A stretch of DNA of 64,000 nt from Pelomonas sp. Root1237 (lineage in GTDB: Bacteria; Pseudomonadota; Gammaproteobacteria; Burkholderiales; Burkholderiaceae_C). Made by a program: the position numbers and the translations under genes. The notes beneath the pieces are model-generated. The model was given only the letters and a program-made list of their open reading frames with translations, was not told the origin of the DNA and did not search any database. Every line of letters begins with the position of its first letter. Position 1 is the first letter of the stretch. The stretch is taken from the NCBI RefSeq assembly GCF_001425055.1, contig NZ_LMDK01000020.1:71310-135309 (forward strand). The letters run 5' to 3'. Shown piece after piece: positions 17,586-24,120 of the stretch.

Positions 17586-18815
17586 TCAGGTCGCGGCCGT
17601 GATTTGCCCGTCGCAGGCGCCGAAACCGATGCGCCGGTATCCGGGTTTTTCCGCAAAGGCGCGCAGGCCGAGGGTGTCGCCGTCGAGCACGAAGGTGCGC
17701 GTCTCGCCATTGGGCAGCGTGATCGGCTGCTTGCCACCTGCAGTCAACTCCAGCAACGAGCCAGCCTCTTCCGGCGCAGGCCCGCTGATGGTGCCAGTGC
17801 CCAGCAGGTCACCCGGCTGCAGGTTGCAGCCGTTGCTGGCGTGGTGGGTCAACATCTGCGCCAGCGACCAGTAGGCATGGCGCAGGTTGGAGCGTGACAG
17901 CCGTGTCGCCTCGCTCATGGCCGGTGTCTTGAACCAGACCTCCAGCTCGATATCGAAGCTCGCGTTCGCGCGATGCGCCGGCGAGTCGAGATAGGGCAGC
18001 GGCTGCGGGTCGCCGTCGGGCCGCGTGAATGGGATGCGGAAGGGCGCCAACGCCTCCATCGTCACGATCCACGGCGAGATCGTCGTGCCGAAGTTCTTGG
18101 CCAGGAAGGGCCCGAGCGGCTGGTACTCCCAGGGCTGGATGTCGCGGGCCGACCAGTCGTTGAGCAGCGTGAGGCCGAAGGCGTGCTCGTCCGCTTCATC
18201 GATGCCGAAAGGTTCGCCCAGTGCGTTGCCGGGCCCGACGAAAAGGCCCAGCTCCAGTTCGCAGTCGACGCGCGCGCTGGGCTTGAAGACGGGCACCTCG
18301 GCGTCCGGTGGCTTGACCTGGCCCTTGGGCCGGCGCAGCGGCGTGCCGCTGACGACGATGGAGGAGCTGCGGCCGTGATAGCCGATGGGCACCCACTGGT
18401 AGTTGGGCAACAACGGGTTGTCCGGGCGGAACAACTTGCCGATGGCACGGGCGTGGTGGATGCCAGTGTAGAAATCGGTGTAGTCGCCGATGCGGCAGGG
18501 CAGCGTGTACTCGGCCTCGGGCTGCGGCACGAGTTCGAGTTCAGGCGAGCCGGCCTTCAAGGTATCAAACAGGCGATGGCGAAGCGCGCGGCGCTCGCCA
18601 CTGGGTCGAGCCATCAGGGCGTTGAGATCGGTGATGCCCCAGCCGGTCAGGTCGAGGATCTGGTCGCCGATGCCGACGCCCACACGCCAGGGCTCCAACG
18701 TGCCGGTGCGGCGGAACGTGCAGAACGGCAGGTTCTGCAGCGGGAAGTCGGTGGCCGGGTCGTTGGCCGAGGCGACCCAGGAGAGAGCGGCTTGGTCGTG
18801 CGTGTGATCAATCAT
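17586..18815 (-). CDS. fahA: Fumarylacetoacetase
   Basis: The 409-residue protein matches true fumarylacetoacetases over its whole length: the N-terminal SH3-like domain (PLQNLPFCTFRR), then DYTDFYTGIHHARAIG with the metal and catalytic residues, WVPIGYHGRSSSIVVSG, DCELELGLFVGPGN, LLNDWSARDIQPWEYQPLGPFLAKNFGTT (given here in parts of the motif), and GTISGP near the end. It hydrolyses fumarylacetoacetate to fumarate and acetoacetate, the last step of homogentisate and tyrosine breakdown. Its ATG overlaps the hmgA stop by four bases. No maleylacetoacetate isomerase gene, needed between HmgA and this enzyme, occurs in the window. Confidence 0.97.
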   Translation of the reverse strand: MIDHTHDQAALSWVASANDPATDFPLQNLPFCTFRRTGTLEPWRVGVGIGDQILDLTGWGITDLNALMARPSGERRALRHRLFDTLKAGSPELELVPQPEAEYTLPCRIGDYTDFYTGIHHARAIGKLFRPDNPLLPNYQWVPIGYHGRSSSIVVSGTPLRRPKGQVKPPDAEVPVFKPSARVDCELELGLFVGPGNALGEPFGIDEADEHAFGLTLLNDWSARDIQPWEYQPLGPFLAKNFGTTISPWIVTMEALAPFRIPFTRPDGDPQPLPYLDSPAHRANASFDIELEVWFKTPAMSEATRLSRSNLRHAYWSLAQMLTHHASNGCNLQPGDLLGTGTISGPAPEEAGSLLELTAGGKQPITLPNGETRTFVLDGDTLGLRAFAEKPGYRRIGFGACDGQITAAT

Positions 18816-20104
18816 GCTTTGAACTCGTCTTTCAGACCTTGCCAGCAGTTGGCGTAGGTCGCCTCCAGCGGCGCGTCACGTAGCGCCCAGCTCGTGGGCT
18901 TCAATGGCCAGCGCGTCTCGAACATGAAGGCCAATGTGGCGTCCAGCTTGTGCGGCTTCAAGTCGGCGCCGCTGGCCTTGTCGAAGGCCTCGGTGTCGGG
19001 GCCGTGCGGCACATAGCTGTTGTGCAGGCTGGCGCCACCGGGCTTGAAGCCCTCGGGCTTGGCGTCGTACTGGCCCAGCACCAGGCCCATGAACTCGCTC
19101 ATCACGTTGCGGTGGTACCAGGGGGGCCTGAACGTGTCCTCGGCCACCATCCAGCGCGGCGGGAAGATGACGAAGTCGACATTGGCCCAGCCAGGCGTGT
19201 CGCTGGGGCTGGTCAGCACCGTGAAGATGCTGGGGTCGGGGTGGTCGAAGCTGACGGTGTTGATCGTCATGAAGCGCGACGTGTCGTACCGATAGGGCGT
19301 GAGGTTGCCGTGCCAGGCCACGACGTTGAAGGGGCTGTGCGCCTGCTTCGCCCGCCAGAGCTTGCCGCCGTAGCGCTTGACGATCTCGTACTCGCCGTCT
19401 TCCTGCTCGTGCCAGGCCACCGGCGCCTCGAAGTCGCGCGCATTCGCCAGGCCGTTGGAGCCGATGGGGCCGAGTTCGGGCAGCCGCATCGCCGCGCCGA
19501 AGTTCTCGCAGACATAGCCGCGGGCGGGCACGTCGAGCGGGTCGACCTTGAAGGCCATGCCGCGCGGCAGCAGCGCGATGGAGCCGGGTGCGACTTCCAG
19601 CCGGCCCAGTTCGGTGGTCACCAGCAGGCGGCCTTGCTGCGGCACGAGCAGCATCTCGGCATCGGCGTTCACCAGGGCGCGGCGACCCATGGAGCGCGTG
19701 GCGACATAGGCGTGGGCACCCATGCCCGTCATGCCGACCTCGCCGTTGACGGCATAGCTGCGCAGGCCGTCGACGAAGTCGCCGTCGCCTTGCATGGGCG
19801 CCGGCCCCCAGCGCAACGGATCGGGCGAGGCGCATTCGCCCTCCGCCGCACCGCTTTTCCAGAGCGCATGCGACAACGCCTCGTAGCCCCCGACGACGAC
19901 CGACGGCCGGCGACGGTACATCCAGGTGCGCTGGTTGTCGGCCCGCGGTGCGGTGAAGGCGCTGCCGGACAGCAGCTCGGCATACAGCCCGTGCGGCGCG
20001 CGCTGCGGGCTGTTGCGGCCGATGGGCAGTGCGCCGGGCACGGCTTCGCTGCTGTGCTGGTTGCCAAAGCCCGTCAGGTACTTCATGGAGCTCAGTTCAG
20101 TCAT
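18812..20104 (-). CDS. hmgA: Homogentisate 1,2-dioxygenase
   Basis: The 430-residue product (start ATG 20104, MTELSSMKYLTGFGNQHSSEA) is collinear with bacterial HmgA: FGNQHSSEAVPGALP at the N terminus, the cupin-type barrel, and the iron-binding region around PPRWMVAEDTFRPPWYHRN and EFMGL, followed by SLHNSYVPHGPDTEAF with a further His ligand. It opens the homogentisate ring to maleylacetoacetate. The start overlaps the DUF2783 gene by eight bases and its stop overlaps fahA, so the genes are translationally linked. An upstream in-frame start at 20155 would add 17 residues that overlap the DUF2783 gene and is unlikely. Confidence 0.97.
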   Translation of the reverse strand: MTELSSMKYLTGFGNQHSSEAVPGALPIGRNSPQRAPHGLYAELLSGSAFTAPRADNQRTWMYRRRPSVVVGGYEALSHALWKSGAAEGECASPDPLRWGPAPMQGDGDFVDGLRSYAVNGEVGMTGMGAHAYVATRSMGRRALVNADAEMLLVPQQGRLLVTTELGRLEVAPGSIALLPRGMAFKVDPLDVPARGYVCENFGAAMRLPELGPIGSNGLANARDFEAPVAWHEQEDGEYEIVKRYGGKLWRAKQAHSPFNVVAWHGNLTPYRYDTSRFMTINTVSFDHPDPSIFTVLTSPSDTPGWANVDFVIFPPRWMVAEDTFRPPWYHRNVMSEFMGLVLGQYDAKPEGFKPGGASLHNSYVPHGPDTEAFDKASGADLKPHKLDATLAFMFETRWPLKPTSWALRDAPLEATYANCWQGLKDEFKA

Positions 20105-20297
20105 GGTGTTCGTGCGCCAACGCGAAGGCTTGCCGAAGCACCTCACGGTCGCCAATGTGGTTGCACAGGATCAACGCAAGCCGCGCCAGCCAGTCGGCCG
20201 CGGCGGCGTCGGTGAGGCCGGCCTGGGCGGCAATGAGCTCGGCGTAGAAGACATCCGCCTCGCCCCCGAAATTTGGGGTCAGTGTCAATTTATGCAT
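20097..20297 (-). CDS. Small DUF2783 protein, possible hydroxylase coupling protein
   Basis: The 66-residue, acidic, Ala/Leu-rich protein (MHKLTLTPNFGGEADVFYAELIAAQ...) matches the DUF2783 pattern, with helix-forming segments and a final His cluster. It overlaps both neighbours by eight bases: the flavin hydroxylase upstream and hmgA downstream. In Pseudomonas putida U, 3-hydroxyphenylacetate 6-hydroxylase needs a flavoprotein (MhaA) and a very small coupling protein (MhaB) to make homogentisate. Size, order and overlap here fit that arrangement. The functional link is inference; the family itself is officially of unknown function. Confidence 0.75.
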   Translation of the reverse strand: MHKLTLTPNFGGEADVFYAELIAAQAGLTDAAAADWLARLALILCNHIGDREVLRQAFALAHEHHD

Positions 20298-21870
20298 CGG
20301 GCTTCCCTTGAGCTCGGGCCAGCGCGGTGCGCAGCACGTCGGCATCGAAGCGGTGCCAGCGCGCGGCCACGATGGCGTCGGGACGGATCAGATGAACGCT
20401 GCCGGGCCGTGCGCCGTAGCGCGTGGCCGCAACGCCCTCAGCCGGCAGCGTGACCACACGCACACCGGCCGCTGGCACCGGCCAGCCGAAGGCCAGCAGC
20501 ACGAACTCCGAGCCGAACAGCTCGCTGAGCCAGCCCTCGTCCAACGGTGCGTCCGGCGCCGGGCAGCCCGGTGCAGGGCCACCCGCCCAGGCCTCGGTGT
20601 CCGGCGTGCTCAGCGGCGAGTCGACATGCTCGGTCGGCGCGGACAGACGGCCGCTGTTGACCAAGGGCTTGGCGAAGTCGGTGCGTGCTGCCAGGTCCAG
20701 CGCCGCCTTGCGCAGCCGCAAGCTGAGCGCGCTCTTGGGGCTGATGAAGTCGGTCGCGCGCGTGGAGTGGCCGATGTTGTCGTCCGCCGCCTCGATGCGC
20801 TCGAACTCATAGGCGTCCAGCAGCATGTCGCCCCCTTCGCCCTTCAGCACGGCGGCCAGCTTCCAGCCCAGGTTGTCGGCGTCCTGCACACCGCTGTTGG
20901 CGCCGCGCGCGCCAAAGGGAGAGACCTGGTGGGCCGCGTCGCCGGCCAGCAGCACACGGCCCACACGGAAGCGCTCGGCGCGGCGGCAACAGAATTGGTA
21001 GATCGACGACCAAGCCAGCTCGAAACCGTCGGTGCCCAGCATGGCGGCAACGCGAGCCTTGATGCGCTCGGTTTCGCGCTCCGCCTCAACATTCGCATCG
21101 CGGCCGAGCTGAAAGTCGATGCGCCACAAGCCCTCGGCCTGCGCATGCAGCAGCACGGACTGGCCACGGTGGAAAGGCGGATCGAACCAGAACCAGCGCT
21201 CGGGCTTGGCGGGGTCCAGCCCACGCGGCTGCACGCCGGGGGCGAGGCGCACGTCGGCGATCAGGAAACGGTCCTCGAACACCTGTCCTTGAAAGCCCAA
21301 GCCCAGCAGCGTGCGCGTGGGGCTGCGCGCGCCGTCGCAGCCAACGACCCAGTCGGCCCGCATGTCGAACAGGCCGTCGGGCGTGCGCACATTCAGCGTG
21401 ACACCGGCCTCGTCCTGCTCCAGCCCGATCAACTCATGCTTGCCACGCAGCTCGATTCGCCCATCCAGTTGCACCGCGCGCACGAGCTTGGCCTCGACCA
21501 CGTCCTGTTGCAGGTTCACCATCGCCGGCATCTTGTGATGGCTCTGTGGCAGCAGGTCGAAGGCATACGCCTCGCGCTCGCCGTGGAAGACGCGGCCGCG
21601 CTGCCAGCGCACGCCTTCGCGCGCGATGGCCTCCCCGATGCCGAGACGGTCGAACACCTCCAGCGTCTTCTTGGCCCAGCAGACGGCGCGCGAGCCCTCA
21701 CCGATGCGGTCGCTGTCGTCGATGACGACGACGGGCACATCGCGCCTGGCGAGATCGAGCGCCAGCGTCAGGCCGACAGGTCCGGCGCCGACGATGACGA
21801 CCGGGCGGCGCTGCGGCTGGGCGCTGCGCTGCTCCAAACTCTGGTGATACGGGTACTGCGGCAGATCCAT
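20290..21870 (-). CDS. FAD-dependent aromatic hydroxylase (PHBH/MhpA type), MhaA-like candidate
   Basis: The 526-residue protein has the complete class A flavin monooxygenase set: the dinucleotide motif VVIVGAGPVGLTLALDLAR at about residues 24-42, the DG-type motif VVGCDGARSPTRTLLGL near 180, and the second FAD motif RVLLAGDAAHQVSPFGARG near 310. Its C-terminal thioredoxin-like tail resembles that of 3-(3-hydroxyphenyl)propionate hydroxylases. In this operon it probably hydroxylates a monohydroxylated aromatic acid to feed homogentisate; 3-hydroxyphenylacetate is the best guess. The gap from the upstream MBL gene is six bases. Confidence 0.88.
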   Translation of the reverse strand: MDLPQYPYHQSLEQRSAQPQRRPVVIVGAGPVGLTLALDLARRDVPVVVIDDSDRIGEGSRAVCWAKKTLEVFDRLGIGEAIAREGVRWQRGRVFHGEREAYAFDLLPQSHHKMPAMVNLQQDVVEAKLVRAVQLDGRIELRGKHELIGLEQDEAGVTLNVRTPDGLFDMRADWVVGCDGARSPTRTLLGLGFQGQVFEDRFLIADVRLAPGVQPRGLDPAKPERWFWFDPPFHRGQSVLLHAQAEGLWRIDFQLGRDANVEAERETERIKARVAAMLGTDGFELAWSSIYQFCCRRAERFRVGRVLLAGDAAHQVSPFGARGANSGVQDADNLGWKLAAVLKGEGGDMLLDAYEFERIEAADDNIGHSTRATDFISPKSALSLRLRKAALDLAARTDFAKPLVNSGRLSAPTEHVDSPLSTPDTEAWAGGPAPGCPAPDAPLDEGWLSELFGSEFVLLAFGWPVPAAGVRVVTLPAEGVAATRYGARPGSVHLIRPDAIVAARWHRFDADVLRTALARAQGKPDA

Positions 21871-21876
21871 ACCGCG

Positions 21877-22845
21877 TCAGGCCCCTTCCAAGGCCTTCCA
21901 CATTTCCACGTCGCGCTCGGCGGTCCAGATGCGCGGATGCGATGTGCCACCGGCCTCGTCGTAGGCGCGGGTCACGTCGAAGGGCATGCAGTGGTCGAAG
22001 ATGACCCAATGGCCGTACCTGGGCCGCAGCGCGGCCAGGGTGCGCTGGTACACCGCCTTCAATTCCTCGTTGGCATTCACGCCCGCTTGCACGGCTGCGA
22101 ACAGCTCACTGACGAAAGCGCGCGTGCCGGACAAGCCTGCAGCAACCTGCTCGGCACCTTTCAACGCCGGTCCACGCCCTGGCACGAGGGTGTTGGCGTT
22201 GAGCGCGGCGATGGCATCCAGCGTTGCCGGCCAGTCGGCAAAGTGCGCGTCGCCGCAGTAAGGCGTCGCGTCGAATTCGACGAGATCGCCGCTGAACAGC
22301 GCCCGCTCCTCGGGCAGCCAGGCCACCGTGTCGCCCGCCGTGTGGCCGCGGCCGGGCGAGAACATCTCGACCTTGACGCCGCCCAGGTCCAGCGTGAGCC
22401 GGCCGCTGAACGTCAGCGTCGGCCAGGTCAGCCCTGCCGGCACGGACTCGACGTTGCGGAACAGCCGCGGGAAGCGGCCGATCTCGCTGGCCTTGTCCTG
22501 CTCGCCGCGCTCCTTGATGAGCGCCAGCGTCGCGTCGCTGGCAATGACCTGCTCCAGGCCCTCGGCCTTGAAGGCCGACGCGCCCAGCACGCGCACCGCG
22601 TGGTAGTGGCTGAGCAGCACGTACTTGATCGGTGCGGTCGTCACTTCGCGGATGCGACGAATCACATCGGCCGCCATGACGGGCGTGGCCTGGGTGTCCA
22701 CCACCATGACCGCATCGCGGCCGATGACGATGCCGGTGTTGGGGTCACCCTCGGCGGTGTAGGCCCAGGCGTGCTCGGACAGACGTTCGAAGGTGACCCT
22801 TTTCTCTTCCAGGTCGGCTTGCGAGGCAAAGGCTTTGGTCGTCAT
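21877..22845 (-). CDS. MBL-fold hydrolase-like protein with altered metal motif
   Basis: The 322-residue protein starts at ATG 22845, with GGAG seven bases upstream. It has the metallo-beta-lactamase fold: GIVIGRDAVMVVDTQ, then LLSHYHAVRVLGA, GHTAGDTVAWLPEERALFSGDLVE and a late FDHCMPFDV segment. The canonical HxHxDH becomes HYHAVR, so the Asp and third His that normally bind the second zinc are absent, whereas the later GHT and GD elements remain. A mononuclear or differently liganded site is implied. As first gene of the homogentisate operon, it may be a thioesterase- or lactonase-like helper; the reaction is unknown. Confidence 0.85.
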   Translation of the reverse strand: MTTKAFASQADLEEKRVTFERLSEHAWAYTAEGDPNTGIVIGRDAVMVVDTQATPVMAADVIRRIREVTTAPIKYVLLSHYHAVRVLGASAFKAEGLEQVIASDATLALIKERGEQDKASEIGRFPRLFRNVESVPAGLTWPTLTFSGRLTLDLGGVKVEMFSPGRGHTAGDTVAWLPEERALFSGDLVEFDATPYCGDAHFADWPATLDAIAALNANTLVPGRGPALKGAEQVAAGLSGTRAFVSELFAAVQAGVNANEELKAVYQRTLAALRPRYGHWVIFDHCMPFDVTRAYDEAGGTSHPRIWTAERDVEMWKALEGA

Positions 22846-22914
22846 GCGGGTCTCCAACATCGAAGCCGAAATTTATCCTATTACAAATCAATTCACCAAT
22901 ATAGAATTTTCAGC
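22846..22914. promoter_or_regulatory. AT-rich divergent promoter region between the homogentisate operon and the IclR gene
   Basis: The 69 bases between the two start codons are strikingly AT-rich (from ATTTATCC to AGAATTTT) compared with the surroundings and must hold both promoters and any IclR operator. I could not assign -35 and -10 boxes with correct spacing with confidence. Confidence 0.55.
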
Positions 22915-23640
22915 ATGGTTGAGCCCAAGGCCCCGCGAGGCATCCAGAGCATCGAAGTGGGTGGCCAATTGCTGCTGGCACTGGCCCACCGCGGCAGGCC
23001 CATGGCATTGAAGGACCTGGCCCGAGAGGCTGGCATGACGCCGGCCAAGGCCCATCCCTACCTCGTCAGCTTCATCAAACTCGGCCTCGTGGAACAGGAG
23101 GGCGGCAGCGGGCCCTATGGCCTCGGGCCGCTGGCACTGCAGCTCGGCCTCATCAGCCTGCAGCAGTACGACCCAGTGAGGCTGGCCACGCCTGTCATCG
23201 AGGAACTGGCCCAAAAGATCGGCCACACGGTCGCCATTGCCGTCTGGGGCACGCACGGCCCCACCATCGTGCGCGTGGCCGAGGGGCCGACGCCCGTGCA
23301 CATCAGCATGCGCCATGGCACGGTGATGAGCCTGGCGGGCACGGCGTCGGGGCGCCTGTTCGCGGCCTATCGCACCGAGGAAGCGGCGGCGCTGGCGCAG
23401 ACCCTGCCGGAAGAGGCGGTCATCGCCGCCGTGCGCGCGGCGGGCCTGGCCACGTCGCGGGACAGCGTCGTCGCCGGGGTCAGCGCTGCGGCCGCACCCG
23501 TCTTCGACGCCTCCGGGCGCCTGGTGCTGGCCTTGACAGCCATCGGGCCCACTGCCGGCTTGGACATTAGTCTTCAAGCACCGCTGGCCGCCGCGTTGCG
23601 GGATGCTGCAGCGCTGTTGTCACGGCGCCTGGGCCGATGA
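22915..23640 (+). CDS. IclR-family regulator, probable repressor of the homogentisate operon
   Basis: The 241-residue protein has an N-terminal winged helix-turn-helix (IQSIEVGGQLLLALAHRGRPMALKDLAREAGM, helix-turn-helix around residues 25-60) and an IclR effector domain (RVAEGPTPVHISMRHGTVMSLAGTASGRLFAA). IclR-type HmgR represses the homogentisate genes in Pseudomonas and responds to homogentisate; the divergent placement here supports the same role. The ATG at 22915 lies at the end of the AT-rich divergent promoter. A much longer in-frame extension upstream is antisense to the operon and is not used. Confidence 0.92.
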   Translation: MVEPKAPRGIQSIEVGGQLLLALAHRGRPMALKDLAREAGMTPAKAHPYLVSFIKLGLVEQEGGSGPYGLGPLALQLGLISLQQYDPVRLATPVIEELAQKIGHTVAIAVWGTHGPTIVRVAEGPTPVHISMRHGTVMSLAGTASGRLFAAYRTEEAAALAQTLPEEAVIAAVRAAGLATSRDSVVAGVSAAAAPVFDASGRLVLALTAIGPTAGLDISLQAPLAAALRDAAALLSRRLGR

Positions 23641-24120
23641 AACATCTCAGCCGCCACGACAGGCAGGCGACAGCAAGTTTTGCTGAAAACCAAGCAAACT
23701 ATTTTTGCGACCTGGAACACGAGTTCAAGAATCTTTCGACTCAGTTGGCAACTTGTGATTCAAAACATATCTCTTAACGTCATATCTGATCAAATAAAGA
23801 GATAGATGGTCACATTTGATCTTCACATGCTGCCGAACCATGGCGGAACGTGAAGATGGATTGCTGGTTGGCAAACTGCAGCATTCCAGCCACACCCGCG
23901 CATGCTTGGGGGTGGCGATAAATCTCATTGCGATCAATGACTTGCGCTCCAAAACGGCCCTGCATCAGCTGCATTTGAAGAACGGCTAGGGGTTTTCCCA
24001 AGCCGGTCTGAATTTCGTGCGCTCCGAGAATTTGCTTCAGCCGCCGCCCGATCGGGCGGTTTGTCTCTTGGCTGAACCGTCTGGCAACACACCCGCTTGC
24101 CATTCCTTTCTGGAGCAGTG
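23641..24120. other. 480-bp intergenic region, AT-rich in the middle, before the second TonB receptor
   Basis: Bases about 23680-23830 are much richer in A/T than the surroundings, which suggests either a long leader/promoter or an imported remnant. A perfect 16-bp palindrome (CCGCCCGATCGGGCGG, 24044-24059) followed by TTTGTCTC lies 60 bases before the receptor start and could be an attenuator hairpin or an operator. Two short frames on the minus strand (23725-23952 and 23810-24103) resemble nothing I recognise and are not called. A GGAG at about 24111 is the receptor's ribosome binding site. Confidence 0.5.

Noticed and set aside
14739-17897. 1052-codon open frame on the plus strand
   Set aside because: It is antisense to the TonB receptor and fahA and has the Val/Gly/Ala/His-rich composition of a GC-rich shadow frame; no family similarity.
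20308-22914. Long plus-strand extension upstream of the IclR gene
   Set aside because: It runs antisense through the whole hydroxylase and MBL genes; the IclR family start is at 22915.
23725-24103. Small minus-strand frames in the AT-rich leader
   Set aside because: No ribosome site or recognisable family; composition does not support coding.
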